Below, piece after piece: positions 1-12,017 of a DNA stretch of 64,000 nucleotides. The DNA comes from Janibacter sp. HTCC2649 (lineage in GTDB: Bacteria > Actinomycetota > Actinomycetes > Actinomycetales > Dermatophilaceae). Location of the stretch: positions 3,937,046-4,001,045 of the forward strand of contig NZ_CH672413.1 in assembly GCF_000152705.1 (NCBI RefSeq), read 5' to 3'. A model generated the notes under the pieces. The model had not been told where the DNA came from. It worked only from the letters and a program-made list of their open reading frames with translations, and did no database searches. The position numbers were made by a program, and so were the translations under genes. Each line of letters opens with the position of its first letter. Within the stretch, counting starts at the first letter, position 1.

Positions 1-112
1 CCGATGACGAAGTGCAGGGCGCCGCTGCCGACCAGCCCTCGGCAAGCCACGTCGTCGTGGAGGACCCGCTCGCCTACGACCCGGCGGACTTCGAGCCACC
101 GCGCCTCATGTC

Positions 113-116
<4 letters not shown>
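1..116 (+). CDS. C-terminal end of an unidentified protein (5' part outside window)
   Basis: An open frame enters at base 3 and stops at TGA 114-116. The visible 37 residues are acidic and proline-containing and end in EPPRLMS. Codon use (GAC, GTC, CTC, GCC) is that of a native high-GC gene. No domain is recognisable in so short a tail. The stop codon lies inside CTGATGAAGCT (113-123), a sequence nearly repeated at 1409-1419 on the other side of the insertion element, so the IS110 element appears to have landed at or just after this gene's 3' end, between it and ligA. Whether the last codons were altered by the insertion cannot be told from this window. Confidence 0.5.
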
Positions 117-3724
<3,608 letters not shown>

Positions 3725-3747
3725 GCCCGACCCCGAGCACGTCGAAA

Positions 3748-4143
3748 CTAACGCTGGTCGTCCTGGTCCGACGTGAGGATCGCGGCTCGCGTGAAGCGAG
3801 TGCCGGTCGACTGCTGGACCGTGCGTGCCTGAGGTGAGTCCTCACCGAACGCCTTGATCGCTGAAGCCTGCAGCTGTCCCGCCAGGTCCTTTTGAGCGGC
3901 CAGCACGGCGTCGAGGACGTTGCCCGCGAGGGCATCCCCGCCACCGGCACAGGCCGCGTCGGACACGGTGACGCCGACGACGCCACCGCTGGCACTGACC
4001 TGGACGTTGACGCCGTTCTCCTGGGCGCGACCACGCAGCGCGTTGACGCTGGTCCGCCAGGCCATGGCTGCCTGCGCCTGCTGGACGAGCCGGTTCAGTT
4101 CGAGCTCACCCGGTGTCTCGCCATCAAAGATCGAAGGATCCAT
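3748..4143 (-). CDS. YbaB/EbfC-like small protein of the ESX-associated block
   Basis: This protein of about 131 residues has the YbaB/EbfC layout: an N-terminal amphipathic helix (LNRLVQQAQAAMAWRTSVNALRG), a central beta region with alternating Val residues (NVQVSASGGVVGVTVSD) and a C-terminal helix (VLDAVLAAQKDLAGQLQA). YbaB proteins are small nucleoid-binding dimers. In actinobacteria diverged relatives are common next to ESX/WXG100 genes, where their job is not established. The ATG at 4143 overlaps the stop of the upstream gene by one base (TGATG), so it is probably translationally coupled to it. Two in-frame GTG codons just upstream (4149, 4146) are alternative starts. Confidence 0.6.
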   Translation of the reverse strand: MDPSIFDGETPGELELNRLVQQAQAAMAWRTSVNALRGRAQENGVNVQVSASGGVVGVTVSDAACAGGGDALAGNVLDAVLAAQKDLAGQLQASAIKAFGEDSPQARTVQQSTGTRFTRAAILTSDQDDQR

Positions 4144-4607
4144 CACCACGTACCCCCATCGCGCGTCGTCGGCTGATCGTCATCGCCGGGCAGGGATCGA
4201 CCATCGCTGTCCAACGGCTGCACGTCGATGAGCGGAGTTGCCGCCTCGACCTCCGCCCGGAAGGCGGCCGACGTGGCTGAGCCGGAACCCCACACCCGAT
4301 CGGATGAGGCTTCGGCCTGCTCGCGAACGGACTCCTGCGCCGCGCGAAGAGCCTGCTGAATCGCGCGCGAGGCGGTCCGTCCTCCTTGGGAGGCCACGGC
4401 GTCACTCACGGCCAACCCGGTGAGCAGGCCCTGCACGTTGACGTTGGCCCGGACATCACCGTGTTCGGCGACACCGACGCCGACCAGGGCCTCGACCTCT
4501 GCGCTCCAGGCCCGAGCCTGTTCGGCGCGCGGCTCGACACCGGCGACCTGGGCGTCGATGGCCGCCAGGGCCTCCTCCGGTCCTGCATATCCCCTCTGTT
4601 CACTCAT
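4143..4607 (-). CDS. YbaB/EbfC-like protein, paralogue of its downstream neighbour
   Basis: The 154-residue protein again shows a long N-terminal helix (EALAAIDAQVAGVEPRAEQARAWSAEV is split here by no gap), a short beta region (VRANVNVQGLLTGLAVSDA) and a second helix (ASRAIQQALRAAQESVREQ), followed by an acidic disordered tail of about 50 residues. The order helix-beta-helix and the SDA motif match the gene at 3748-4143, so the two are probably a duplicated pair. They form a two-gene minus-strand operon with a one-base stop/start overlap. Such pairs are frequent beside ESX substrates, but partner and function are unknown. Confidence 0.55.
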   Translation of the reverse strand: MSEQRGYAGPEEALAAIDAQVAGVEPRAEQARAWSAEVEALVGVGVAEHGDVRANVNVQGLLTGLAVSDAVASQGGRTASRAIQQALRAAQESVREQAEASSDRVWGSGSATSAAFRAEVEAATPLIDVQPLDSDGRSLPGDDDQPTTRDGGTW

Positions 4608-4663
4608 GCCCCGACGATAGCCGCACCCGTCACGGCAGAGACTGATGAGGAAGACTCATCCAC

Positions 4664-5011
4664 ATGACGACCCAGCTGAACCCCGACGGCCCCGTGATCC
4701 TGGCGTCGAGCATTGCCCTGGCACTCTTCGGAGGCATTTGGCTGCTGTTCGCCGTGCCGCTGGCCCGTGGGGCGATCGCCGGGCTCACGGCCGGCAACTG
4801 GTGGCGTCCGTTCGAGCCGAACGCACGCGGTCGCTACGGGCCCGTTGCCGGGTCGCGCTTCTTCGCATCGTTCCGGGCACCGGAGCCGGAGCGACGCACC
4901 CGCGCCGGGCTGCTCATCCGGTGGGGGATCTGGGTCGTCGTCCTCATCGGACTCGGCTACTACCCGGCGACCCTCGTGGTGCGACTGATCGAGATCAGCC
5001 GCACCACCTGA
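4664..5011 (+). CDS. Small two-helix membrane protein, paralogue of the gene at 6949
   Basis: This 115-residue protein has a membrane segment near residues 13-32 (ASSIALALFGGIWLLFAVPL) and a second near 86-104 (GIWVVVLIGLGYYPATLVV). A cytosolic-type loop carries NWWRPFEPNARGRYGPV. The same plan and the pattern W-x-PF-x(4)-RG-x-x-GP followed by R-WG-W recurs in the protein at 6949-7329, so the two are related. They bracket the ESX-like genes. Function is unknown. The gene is on the plus strand, divergent from the YbaB pair and convergent with the large gene at 5013. Confidence 0.6.
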   Translation: MTTQLNPDGPVILASSIALALFGGIWLLFAVPLARGAIAGLTAGNWWRPFEPNARGRYGPVAGSRFFASFRAPEPERRTRAGLLIRWGIWVVVLIGLGYYPATLVVRLIEISRTT

Positions 5012-5012
5012 G

Positions 5013-6059
5013 TCACTCGTCCGGTTCGCCGTTGCCGTCGATGCCGGACTTGGCGCCGTCCGTGCCGTTCGTGGCCGCCGTGTAGGGCGCGTCGCGCGCT
5101 CCACCCCTCGCACCGTCCCCCATCGCCTCGGGGAAGGTCGGCATCGGAGTGGAATGCCGCCCGGTGGGGTTGTAGCCGTTGGGTGGCGTCCACGTCCAGG
5201 GAGGTATCGCGGGCGCAGGTCCGGGTGGAGCCGCGTGCCGGGGAGTGGGGCGGTTCAGGTTCGGGTTGGACTTGATCTTGTCGAGGAACTTGAGGACGTT
5301 CTTGCCCCAGGTGCCGAGCGCTTTGAGGAGCCCGTCGAGCTTGCTTCCGGAGCGGACGAGGCCGGTGACGAAGCCGGAGCACTTGGCGGTGACAGCCGCA
5401 ACGCGGGTGCCGATCTGGCCGCAGATCCAGGGGATGAGGGTTCCGAAGGACAACACGGCTTCGGCGACCCAGCTGATCGCTGCCCCGACGAGCTGCGCGA
5501 GCACGTCGCGGAGGAAGCCGTGCACGAAGCCCACGATCCCGGCGGCCACCGAAATGGCTTCCTGCATGCCTTTGGTGGCACCGACGAGCTCGTTGATGGC
5601 CGCCGTGTGCGTCTCCTGCCAGCCGATGTAGGTCTCGACCGCTGGTCCCGACTGAGGCTTGATCAGGTTGGCTGCGGAGTGGTCCCAGTCGGTCGCGGCA
5701 GGGGTGAGGTCGGCACTGATGAGCCCCCAGGTCTGGGCCTGGGCGACGGCTCCACCCGGGTTGCCTGCGACTTCCTCGAACCATCCCTTGATCGGGTTGA
5801 GGTGGTCGATCACCCACCCGATGCCGGCCGCGAGCGCCGACCCCAGGGGGTCGGCTGCCGTGGCAGCGGCATCGAGGACGAGGGCGACCCCACTGAGCGC
5901 GGCGTCCACCCAGTCGCCGTTGCACAGCGCGGTGATCGTCTGGGTTCCGCTGTCGATGATCCCGGCGCCCGAGGTCCAGCCCGAACCCTCCTGGATACCG
6001 AAGGTCGTGCCGTCGGGTGAGCTGGCGTTGTCGGTGACGACGTACGGGTTGTTGCTCAC
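5013..6059 (-). CDS. Putative ESX/type VII-secreted effector-like protein
   Basis: This protein of about 348 residues begins with a Gly/Ala-rich helical region (residues 1-220) that resembles the WXG100-like N-terminal half of CpnT-type and polymorphic type VII substrates, including NPIKGWFEEVAGNPGG and a W residue pattern near 130-140. It ends in a Pro/Gly/Asn-rich tail (from about residue 280). No toxin domain is visible at the C terminus. The GTG start at 6059 is preferred over an ATG at 6083 because GTGA overlaps the stop of the upstream EspC-like gene, a coupling typical of substrate pairs. No ESX core ATPase is encoded in the window, so export would need a system encoded elsewhere. Confidence 0.55.
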   Translation of the reverse strand: MSNNPYVVTDNASSPDGTTFGIQEGSGWTSGAGIIDSGTQTITALCNGDWVDAALSGVALVLDAAATAADPLGSALAAGIGWVIDHLNPIKGWFEEVAGNPGGAVAQAQTWGLISADLTPAATDWDHSAANLIKPQSGPAVETYIGWQETHTAAINELVGATKGMQEAISVAAGIVGFVHGFLRDVLAQLVGAAISWVAEAVLSFGTLIPWICGQIGTRVAAVTAKCSGFVTGLVRSGSKLDGLLKALGTWGKNVLKFLDKIKSNPNLNRPTPRHAAPPGPAPAIPPWTWTPPNGYNPTGRHSTPMPTFPEAMGDGARGGARDAPYTAATNGTDGAKSGIDGNGEPDE

Positions 6060-6349
6060 GGGTAGGCCTTCCTCAACTGCCATTCAGCATCTTGGTCGTC
6101 GGTGTCGTACTGGTCGGCCATCGTCTTGAGGCCATTCACGGCCTGTGTGGCGTTCGTCGCGACCTGGTCCAGGGCTCCCTCGACATCCCCGCCGGCGGAG
6201 TTGATGGCGCCGGGCAGCCAAGCGAGGAGCAAGCCGTAGCTGTCGCCGCTCACCGAGCTCGCGTCCTTCATCTTCCCCAAGGTGGTGGCGACTGCTGAGA
6301 CGGCATTGGCATGTCGCCGGATGTCAGCCGGAGTGACGCTGTACGTCAT
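6056..6349 (-). CDS. EspC/WXG100-like type VII secretion substrate
   Basis: From ATG 6349 the product is 97 residues, the standard ESX substrate size. It begins MTYSVTPADIRRHANAV, is helical throughout with a central loop (LLLAWLPGAINSAGGD), and ends close after QYDTDDQDAEW. The Y-x-x-x-D element (YDTDD) is the established type VII export signal. The family resemblance is to EspC-type 'type VII secretion target' proteins rather than classic WXG proteins. It overlaps the following gene by four bases (GTGA) and so probably forms a co-translated, co-secreted pair with it. A longer in-frame extension to 6430 runs into the divergent gene's start and is unlikely. Confidence 0.72.
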   Translation of the reverse strand: MTYSVTPADIRRHANAVSAVATTLGKMKDASSVSGDSYGLLLAWLPGAINSAGGDVEGALDQVATNATQAVNGLKTMADQYDTDDQDAEWQLRKAYP

Positions 6350-6428
6350 CGTGTGGACCTTTCCGTACTCGCGATCGATGTGGGCCCCTGGATGCCTTCC
6401 GCCCCGGGTCGAGACAATACTGAGAGGC

Positions 6429-6959
6429 ATGACCGAGTCTCAATGGGGAGAACTCCCCGACCCCGTCGTCGTGCGTGCACCGGCCTGGGCGCGGGTCGTC
6501 AGCTTCCCCCTGATGGCCGCCCTCTGGGTCGGCTGCCTCTTCGGACTCTACGGGCTCGTGACGCGCGGCGCCGGGCCAGACGTCCCCTGGCTCGCGACTG
6601 CCGTGGCATGGGTGCTGGTCCTTTTCCTGGTTCTGCTGCTGCCGTTCGCTGGCTTCATGATCCTGAGCTACCGCCTCGTCCTGGGACGCGAGGGGATGGA
6701 GCGGCGGCCCGGCAACACCCGCGTCGCGGTTGGCGAGCTGAGCGAGCTGCGGGCGCTGCCGGCATCGACCATCAACCGGGCCAACCGGGGTGCCCGGGTG
6801 CAGCTGATTGATGCTCACGGCGGTGTGATCGCGCAGATCGAGGAGACGGCGGCGGAGTGGGCGAACGGTCTGAACATGGTGCGCTACTGGGCTTCTCGCC
6901 ATCCCGACCTCGTCAAGGACGACTACACCAGGCAGCGGCTCGTGAAGAGTGGCGACTGA
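6429..6959 (+). CDS. Membrane protein with two transmembrane helices, unknown function
   Basis: The 176-residue protein has two adjacent membrane segments, roughly residues 24-46 (FPLMAALWVGCLFGLYGLV) and 55-80 (AVAWVLVLFLVLLLPFAGF), followed by a soluble domain of about 95 residues with GARVQLIDAHGGVIAQI and a terminal basic helix. This PH-like membrane layout is seen in actinobacterial hypothetical proteins. I do not recognise a family with confidence. The ATG at 6429 follows a GAGAGG RBS. The gene diverges from the EspC-like gene and overlaps the next gene, so it probably forms a two-gene membrane operon with it. Confidence 0.6.
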   Translation: MTESQWGELPDPVVVRAPAWARVVSFPLMAALWVGCLFGLYGLVTRGAGPDVPWLATAVAWVLVLFLVLLLPFAGFMILSYRLVLGREGMERRPGNTRVAVGELSELRALPASTINRANRGARVQLIDAHGGVIAQIEETAAEWANGLNMVRYWASRHPDLVKDDYTRQRLVKSGD

Positions 6960-7329
6960 CGAGGTGTCGGTGGAAGAACTGACCCTTCTCCTGTGGGGGA
7001 TTCGCGCCTTCCTGCTCCTCGTGAGCCTGCTGCTCGCCGCGATTCTCGTCGCGTGCTGGTGGGTCGTTGCGGGCCGGGCCTTCGCTGAGCTCGGGCGCGG
7101 TTGGCGCGCCCACGACCTCTGGCTTCCCTTCCTGCGCGACGAGCGAGGGGAGTGGGGACCGCTCACGTCGAACCCCCGCTGGGCCCTTGCACGCGCCGAG
7201 GAGCGTGGGTCGACGCGCGCACTGGCGTGGCGCTGGGGCTTCTGGATCGCCGCTGCACTGGGCCTGACCGTGGGAGTGCTGCGCGGGCTCTGGGGGGTCG
7301 GTCAACTCCTCGTTCTGGGCTGGCCCTGA
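6949..7329 (+). CDS. Small two-helix membrane protein, paralogue of the gene at 4664
   Basis: The product has a first hydrophobic segment (residues 14-38, GIRAFLLLVSLLLAAILVACWW) and a second near 100-125 (GFWIAAALGLTVGVLRGLWG). The loop LWLPFLRDERGEWGPL mirrors WWRPFEPNARGRYGPV of the protein at 4664-5011. The start is uncertain: GTG 6949 overlaps the previous gene by 11 bases, and GTG 6964 is an alternative giving 121 residues. The pair brackets the ESX-like substrates, suggesting, by inference only, a linked envelope role. Confidence 0.55.
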   Translation: MATDEVSVEELTLLLWGIRAFLLLVSLLLAAILVACWWVVAGRAFAELGRGWRAHDLWLPFLRDERGEWGPLTSNPRWALARAEERGSTRALAWRWGFWIAAALGLTVGVLRGLWGVGQLLVLGWP

Positions 7330-7337
7330 GCGGCCCA

Positions 7338-7349
7338 TAGACTGGGCCC
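7338..7349 (+). promoter_or_regulatory. Leaderless promoter -10 of gatC
   Basis: TAGACT at 7338-7343 is followed by exactly six bases (GGGCCC) and then the gatC ATG. A -10 this close to the start implies that transcription begins at or within a base of the ATG, so the mRNA would have no Shine-Dalgarno sequence. The same spacing recurs at other genes here. Confidence 0.6.
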
Positions 7350-7646
7350 ATGGCTGAACTCACCCGCGACGACGTGGCCCACCTCGCCGGCCTCGCCCGC
7401 ATCGACCTCTCCGACGCCGAGCTCGACAAGATGGTCGGGGAACTCGGCGTCATCCTCGAGTCCGTGGCGACCGTCCAGCAGTCGCCCATCGAGGGCGTCG
7501 AACCGATGAGCCACCCGATGCCCATCGTCAACGTCACCCGCCCCGACGTCGTCCGCCCGAGCCTGACGGCTGACGAGGCCCTGTCCGGCGCTCCCGAGGC
7601 CGACCACCAGCGCTTCTCCGTGCCGCGCATCCTCGACGAAGACTGA
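7350..7646 (+). CDS. gatC: Asp-tRNA(Asn)/Glu-tRNA(Gln) amidotransferase subunit C
   Basis: GatC (98 residues, usual length) is the small stabilising subunit of the GatCAB complex, which converts Glu-tRNA(Gln) and Asp-tRNA(Asn) to the amidated forms in bacteria lacking GlnRS or AsnRS. The N-terminal helix [22 protein letters not shown] is split in the family-typical way, and EGVEPMSHP near residue 50 and [11 protein letters not shown] near 75 are diagnostic GatC motifs. It leads the gatCAB operon. A motif hairpin separates it from gatA. The leaderless start fits the upstream TAGACT box. Confidence 0.95.
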   Translation: MAELTRDDVAHLAGLARIDLSDAELDKMVGELGVILESVATVQQSPIEGVEPMSHPMPIVNVTRPDVVRPSLTADEALSGAPEADHQRFSVPRILDED

Positions 7647-7653
7647 AAGCCGC

Positions 7654-7687
7654 GCGTATGCGTGGGTGGTGACCACCCGGCATACCC
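7654..7687 (+). terminator. Imperfect hairpin carrying inverted GTATGC/CGGCATAC between gatC and gatA
   Basis: GTATGCGTGGGTGGT (7656-7670) pairs, with one bulged base, with ACCACCCGGCATAC (7672-7685). There is no T tract, and gatA must be expressed, so it may be a partial terminator, a processing site or a motif carrier. The right arm contains the octamer CGGCATAC that recurs through the window. Confidence 0.45.
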
Positions 7688-7734
7688 CAACGGTTGTTTT
7701 CCGCACCTCGCACCCCCAGACCGCAAGGACCGAT

Positions 7735-9258
7735 GTGACCACCGACCTGACTCGCGCCAGCGCCTCCGAGCTCGCCGACCTCCTCACCAAGGGTGAGACG
7801 TCGTCGGTCGAGGTGACCGAGGCGCTCCTGGCCCGCACCGACGCCGTCGACAGCGACGTCCACGCCTACCTCCACGTCGCTCGTGATAGTGCTCTCGCGA
7901 GCGCCCGCGACATCGACGAGCGACGCGGCCGGGGCGAGCAGCTGCATCAGCTCGCCGGTGTGCCGATCGCCGTCAAGGACGTCATGGCGACCAAGGGGCT
8001 GCCGACGACGTGTGGCAGCAAGATCCTCGAGGGCTGGATCCCGCCCTACGACGCGACCGTTGTCACGCGCCTGCGCCAGGCCGGTATGCCGATCCTCGGC
8101 AAGACCAACATGGACGAGTTCGCCATGGGCTCCTCGACGGAGCACTCGGCCTACGGTCCGACGCGCAACCCGTGGGACCTCGACCGCATCCCCGGTGGCT
8201 CCGGTGGAGGCTCGAGCGCGGTCGTCGCATCCTTCCAGGCGCCGCTCGCGATCGGCACCGACACCGGTGGCTCGATCCGCCAGCCGGCCGCCGTCACGGG
8301 GACCGTCGGGACCAAGCCGACCTATGGCGGAGTGTCGCGCTATGGCCTCGTCGCGCTCGCGTCCTCGCTCGACCAGGCCGGTCCGTGCACGCGCAACGTC
8401 CTCGACGCGGCCCTGCTGCACGAGGTCATGGGCGGTCACGACCCGATGGACTCCACGTCGATCAACGCTCCCGTCCCGCCCGTCGTCGAGGCTGCGCGCC
8501 GCGCCGACGTCAAGGGCATGCGCATCGGCATCGTGCGTGAGCTCACCGGCGAGGGCTTCCAGGCCGGAGTCCAGGCACGCTTCGACGAGTCGGTCCAGCA
8601 CCTCGTCGACGCCGGCGCCGAGGTCGTCGAGGTCTCGTGCCCGAGCTTCACGGCCGCCTTGGCTGCGTACTACCTGATCCTCCCGAGCGAGGCGTCATCC
8701 AACCTCGCGAAGTTCGACGCCATGCGCTTCGGCCTGCGCGTCCTGCCCGAGGGCATCGACGACCCGAGCGCCGAGCAGGTCATGGCGGCCACGCGGGACG
8801 CCGGCTTCGGTGACGAGGTCAAGCGCCGCATCATCCTGGGCACCTACGCCCTGTCGTCGGGCTACTACGACGCCTACTACGGCTCGGCCCAGAAGGTTCG
8901 TCGCCTCATCGCGGACGACTTCACCAAGGCGTTCGAGGTGGCTGACGTGCTCGTCAGCCCGACCGCGCCGACGACGGCGTTCAAGTTCGGCGACAAGATG
9001 GACGACCCGATGGCGATGTACCTCAACGACATCGCGACCATCCCCGCCAACCTCGCGGGCGTCCCCGGCATGTCCCTGCCGAGCGGCCTCGCCGACGAGG
9101 ACGGTCTGCCGGCCGGCTTCCAGATCCTCGCGCCGGCCGCCGCCGATGAGCGCCTGTATGCGGTGGGAGCCGCCCTCGAGCAGCGTCTCCTTGCGTCGTG
9201 GGGCGGACCGTTGCTGGGCAAGGCTCCCGATCTCTCGACCATGACGAAGGGTGCGTGA
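7735..9258 (+). CDS. gatA: Glutamyl-tRNA(Gln) amidotransferase subunit A
   Basis: GatA hydrolyses glutamine and supplies ammonia to GatB. It belongs to the amidase-signature family. The Ser-cisSer-Lys triad is visible: K81 (IAVKDV), S156 (PGGSGGGS) and S180 (DTGGSIR). The GTG start at 7735 gives 507 residues and is preceded by AAGGA; an upstream in-frame extension to 7666 consists of intergenic hairpin sequence. The gene lies 88 bases after gatC and 4 bases before gatB. A GTATGCCG octamer occurs at 8084. Confidence 0.96.
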   Translation: MTTDLTRASASELADLLTKGETSSVEVTEALLARTDAVDSDVHAYLHVARDSALASARDIDERRGRGEQLHQLAGVPIAVKDVMATKGLPTTCGSKILEGWIPPYDATVVTRLRQAGMPILGKTNMDEFAMGSSTEHSAYGPTRNPWDLDRIPGGSGGGSSAVVASFQAPLAIGTDTGGSIRQPAAVTGTVGTKPTYGGVSRYGLVALASSLDQAGPCTRNVLDAALLHEVMGGHDPMDSTSINAPVPPVVEAARRADVKGMRIGIVRELTGEGFQAGVQARFDESVQHLVDAGAEVVEVSCPSFTAALAAYYLILPSEASSNLAKFDAMRFGLRVLPEGIDDPSAEQVMAATRDAGFGDEVKRRIILGTYALSSGYYDAYYGSAQKVRRLIADDFTKAFEVADVLVSPTAPTTAFKFGDKMDDPMAMYLNDIATIPANLAGVPGMSLPSGLADEDGLPAGFQILAPAAADERLYAVGAALEQRLLASWGGPLLGKAPDLSTMTKGA

Positions 9259-9262
9259 AACC

Positions 9263-10795
9263 ATGGGATTGGCGCAGGTTGATACAGAAGCCACCATCTC
9301 CTACGACGAGGTCCTCGCGGCCTTCGACCCGGTCATGGGCCTCGAGGTCCACGTCGAGCTCGGCACCTTGACCAAGATGTTCTGCGGCTGTGCGACCGAG
9401 TTCGGCGCCGAGCCCAACACGCAGGTCTGCCCCGTCTGCCTCGGACTGCCCGGCGCCCTGCCGGTCGTCAACGAGAAGGCCGTCGAGTCGGCGATCCGCA
9501 TCGGTCTCGCACTCAACTGCGAGATCGCGCAGTGGTGCCGCTTCGCGCGCAAGAACTACTTCTACCCGGACATGCCCAAGAACTTCCAGACGTCGCAGTA
9601 CGACGAGCCGATCGCGTTCGAGGGCTACCTCGACGTCGACCTCGACGATGGCTCGACCTACCGCGTGGAGATCGAGCGCGCGCACATGGAGGAGGACACC
9701 GGCAAGTCGCTGCACGTCGGCGGTTCCACCGGTCGCATCCACGGGGCGACGCACTCGCTCGTCGACTACAACCGCGCAGGCATCCCGCTCATCGAGATCG
9801 TCACCAAGCCCCTGCGCGGTGCAGGGGAGCGGGCCGGCGAGATCGCCCGTGCCTACGTCGCGACCCTGCGTGACCTCCTCAAGGCCCTTGATGTGTCCGA
9901 CGTGAAGATGGAGCAGGGCTCGATGCGCTGCGACGTCAACCTGTCACTCATGCCCAAGGGCGAGACCACGCTGGGCACCCGCACCGAGACCAAGAACGTC
10001 AACTCGCTGCGGTCGGTCGAGCGCGCTGTCCGCTACGAGATGTGCCGCCACGGCGCGATCCTCCAGCAGGGTGGTTCGATCCTTCAGGAGACGCGTCACT
10101 GGCACGAGGACACGGGAGTCACGACGTCCGGGCGGGTGAAGTCCGACGCCGACGACTACCGCTACTTCCCGGAGCCGGACCTGGTGCCTGTCGCACCGTC
10201 GCGCGAGAGCGTCGACGCCCTGCGGGGCACGCTGCCCGAGCCGCCGGCCGAGCGCCGCAAGCGCCTCCAGTCGGACTGGGGCTTCAGCGACCTCGAGATG
10301 CGAGACGTCCTCAACGCCGGGCTCATCGACCTCATCGGTTCCACGGTCGAGGCTGGCGCGACGCCAGCAGGTGCCCGCAAGTGGTGGTCCGGGGAGATCG
10401 CTCGCCGCGCCAACACCGAGGCAGGCGCCGATGTCGCCTCGTACGCCCTCGAGCGTGGGATCACGCCGGCCCACGTGGTCGAGCTCGAAGGTCTCGTGAC
10501 CGCCGGTCGCCTCAACGACTCGATGGCTCGTCAGGTCTGGGAGGGCGTGCTCGACGGTGAAGGCACTCCCACCGCTGTGGCCGACGCCCGTGGGCTCGAA
10601 CTGGTCCAGGACGACGGCGCCCTCGAAGCAGCTGTCGACACGGTCATCGCGGCCAACCCCGATGTGGCGCAGAAGGTCCGCGACGGCAAGGTCCAGGCCG
10701 CGGGCGCTCTCATCGGTCAGGTCATGAAGGAGATGAAGGGTCAGGCCGACGCCGGCAAGGCCCGCGAGATGATTCTCGCCAAGCTCACCAGCTGA
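9263..10795 (+). CDS. gatB: Asp/Glu-tRNA amidotransferase subunit B
   Basis: GatB (510 residues) binds the misacylated tRNA, activates the side-chain carboxylate with ATP and amidates it. The signature [16 protein letters not shown] is seen in short form as GLEVHVEL near residue 30, the zinc/ATP region includes [12 protein letters not shown] near 60, and EIVTKP plus a C-terminal YqeY-like domain ([17 protein letters not shown]) complete the family plan. ATG 9263 is chosen over GTG 9251, which overlaps gatA. The gene is the last of gatCAB and is followed by a long perfect hairpin. Confidence 0.96.
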   Translation: MGLAQVDTEATISYDEVLAAFDPVMGLEVHVELGTLTKMFCGCATEFGAEPNTQVCPVCLGLPGALPVVNEKAVESAIRIGLALNCEIAQWCRFARKNYFYPDMPKNFQTSQYDEPIAFEGYLDVDLDDGSTYRVEIERAHMEEDTGKSLHVGGSTGRIHGATHSLVDYNRAGIPLIEIVTKPLRGAGERAGEIARAYVATLRDLLKALDVSDVKMEQGSMRCDVNLSLMPKGETTLGTRTETKNVNSLRSVERAVRYEMCRHGAILQQGGSILQETRHWHEDTGVTTSGRVKSDADDYRYFPEPDLVPVAPSRESVDALRGTLPEPPAERRKRLQSDWGFSDLEMRDVLNAGLIDLIGSTVEAGATPAGARKWWSGEIARRANTEAGADVASYALERGITPAHVVELEGLVTAGRLNDSMARQVWEGVLDGEGTPTAVADARGLELVQDDGALEAAVDTVIAANPDVAQKVRDGKVQAAGALIGQVMKEMKGQADAGKAREMILAKLTS

Positions 10796-10827
10796 CGCAC
10801 GCCGGAGGGGAACCCGCCCTCACACAA

Positions 10828-10895
10828 GCAGTCGAGAGGAGAGAACGCGCCGTATGGGCCCGGGCCCACGCGGCGCGTTCTCTCCTCTCGACTGC
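10828..10895 (+). terminator. Long perfect hairpin after gatB (GGGCCCGGGCCC-apex family)
   Basis: Perfect 25-base arms at 10828-10852 and 10871-10895 enclose an apex containing GGGCCCGGGCCC. There is no T tract. A very similar hairpin lies after ilvC at 27001-27069, sharing arm core GTCGAGAG-AGAGAAC and the same apex, so this is a repeat family placed at operon ends. Confidence 0.75.
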
Positions 10896-11027
10896 CTTTC
10901 AGGGTGGTTCTTGTGACGGTTTCGGGGAAGGGTAGGGGAGTGCTCCCCATGGCCGCACGCCCCCTTCGGTGTCAAGGATGAGTGGGTGGGGCAGGTGCCC
11001 CACGCTCACCAACGGAGGGGATCCACC

Positions 11028-11939
11028 ATGTCCAAGCACAGGAAGCAGTCGACCCGCAGGAGAGGCCGAGGAGGACTCACCGCAGTCGTGGCACTCGGGG
11101 TGGTCGCCGCCGGCCTTCCGGCAGCGATGCAGGCGACCGCAGCGCCCCTTGACGGCACGGCCGCTGCCGCGGGCAACACGATCAAGGTTGTCCAGCACAA
11201 CACCGACCAGATCGAGGCCCGGTGGACCCGCGTGCTCGGCAAGGGCGACTCGAACGACCTCCTCCTCGCCGAAGAGGTCTGCCAGAAGTGGGTCGAGGAC
11301 GCGAGGGTCGCACACCCCGGCTGGAAGTTCTCCTTCCACCGACAGAAGCGCACCACGACGGACAACGCCCTCAACGTGTGTCCGGCTTCGGCCGACGGCT
11401 CGACGTGGAAGGGCCCGGCGGCGGTCTACACGGGCTCCGGCGCGTCAACCACGCAGGACAAGCTGCTCGACAAGAGCGATGGTCAAAGGTTCGGCATGGC
11501 CTGCGTGACCTTCACCCACTCAGGGCGCAAGGTGCACGGCTGCGCGACGCACCTGCAGGTCTACCACGACAAGGATCTCGCGGACCGAACCCGCCAGACG
11601 GCCGCCATCAAGCGGATCACCACGCCGTGGATCCAGGAGAAGGGCCACGCCGTCATCGTGGGTGGCGACTTCAACATGACGCCGTCGCGCAGTCCCATGA
11701 AGAGCATGTACCAGCCAGGGGGAACCGGTCGCTTCGTCGAGGCCCACCAGCTCATGACGGGCAGCGGCGCGCGCACGGGAGACCCCACGATCTTCGACAA
11801 GGACGGGAAGGGTCAGCGCAAGATCGACTACGTGTTCTTCTCGTCGAACCGCACCCCGTTGGGCTCCGGAGGAAACCTGGCGGTGACCCCGATCAACGAC
11901 GCACACGGCATCCTGGCCGCCTCGGCCCACATCCGCTGA
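11028..11939 (+). CDS. Secreted endonuclease/exonuclease/phosphatase-family protein
   Basis: The 303-residue product starts with a basic n-region and a hydrophobic core ending near AMQATAAP, a signal peptide. The mature part shows EEP-fold motifs: an early HNTD pattern, GGDFNMTPS near residue 213 (metal/phosphate-binding Asp-Asn), KIDYVFFS near 270 and DAH near 290 in place of the usual terminal Asp-His. Members hydrolyse nucleic acids, phospholipids or phosphoesters; the substrate here is not evident. ATG 11028 is preceded by GGAGGGG. The gene is monocistronic, bounded by the gatB hairpin and a strong terminator. Confidence 0.78.
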   Translation: MSKHRKQSTRRRGRGGLTAVVALGVVAAGLPAAMQATAAPLDGTAAAAGNTIKVVQHNTDQIEARWTRVLGKGDSNDLLLAEEVCQKWVEDARVAHPGWKFSFHRQKRTTTDNALNVCPASADGSTWKGPAAVYTGSGASTTQDKLLDKSDGQRFGMACVTFTHSGRKVHGCATHLQVYHDKDLADRTRQTAAIKRITTPWIQEKGHAVIVGGDFNMTPSRSPMKSMYQPGGTGRFVEAHQLMTGSGARTGDPTIFDKDGKGQRKIDYVFFSSNRTPLGSGGNLAVTPINDAHGILAASAHIR

Positions 11940-11958
11940 CGCAGGTCCGACAACACAG

Positions 11959-11993
11959 AACACGCCGCCCCGGTCGAGCCGGGGCGGCGTGTT
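11959..11993. terminator. Bidirectional terminator hairpin
   Basis: A 15-base arm ending GCCGCCCCGG (11959-11973) pairs perfectly with 11979-11993 across a five-base loop. It lies between two convergent genes (the EEP protein on plus and the DUF937 protein on minus) and can serve both. Confidence 0.75.
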
Positions 11994-12017
11994 CGGTGAT
12001 CGCGGTCGATGGCGCCG

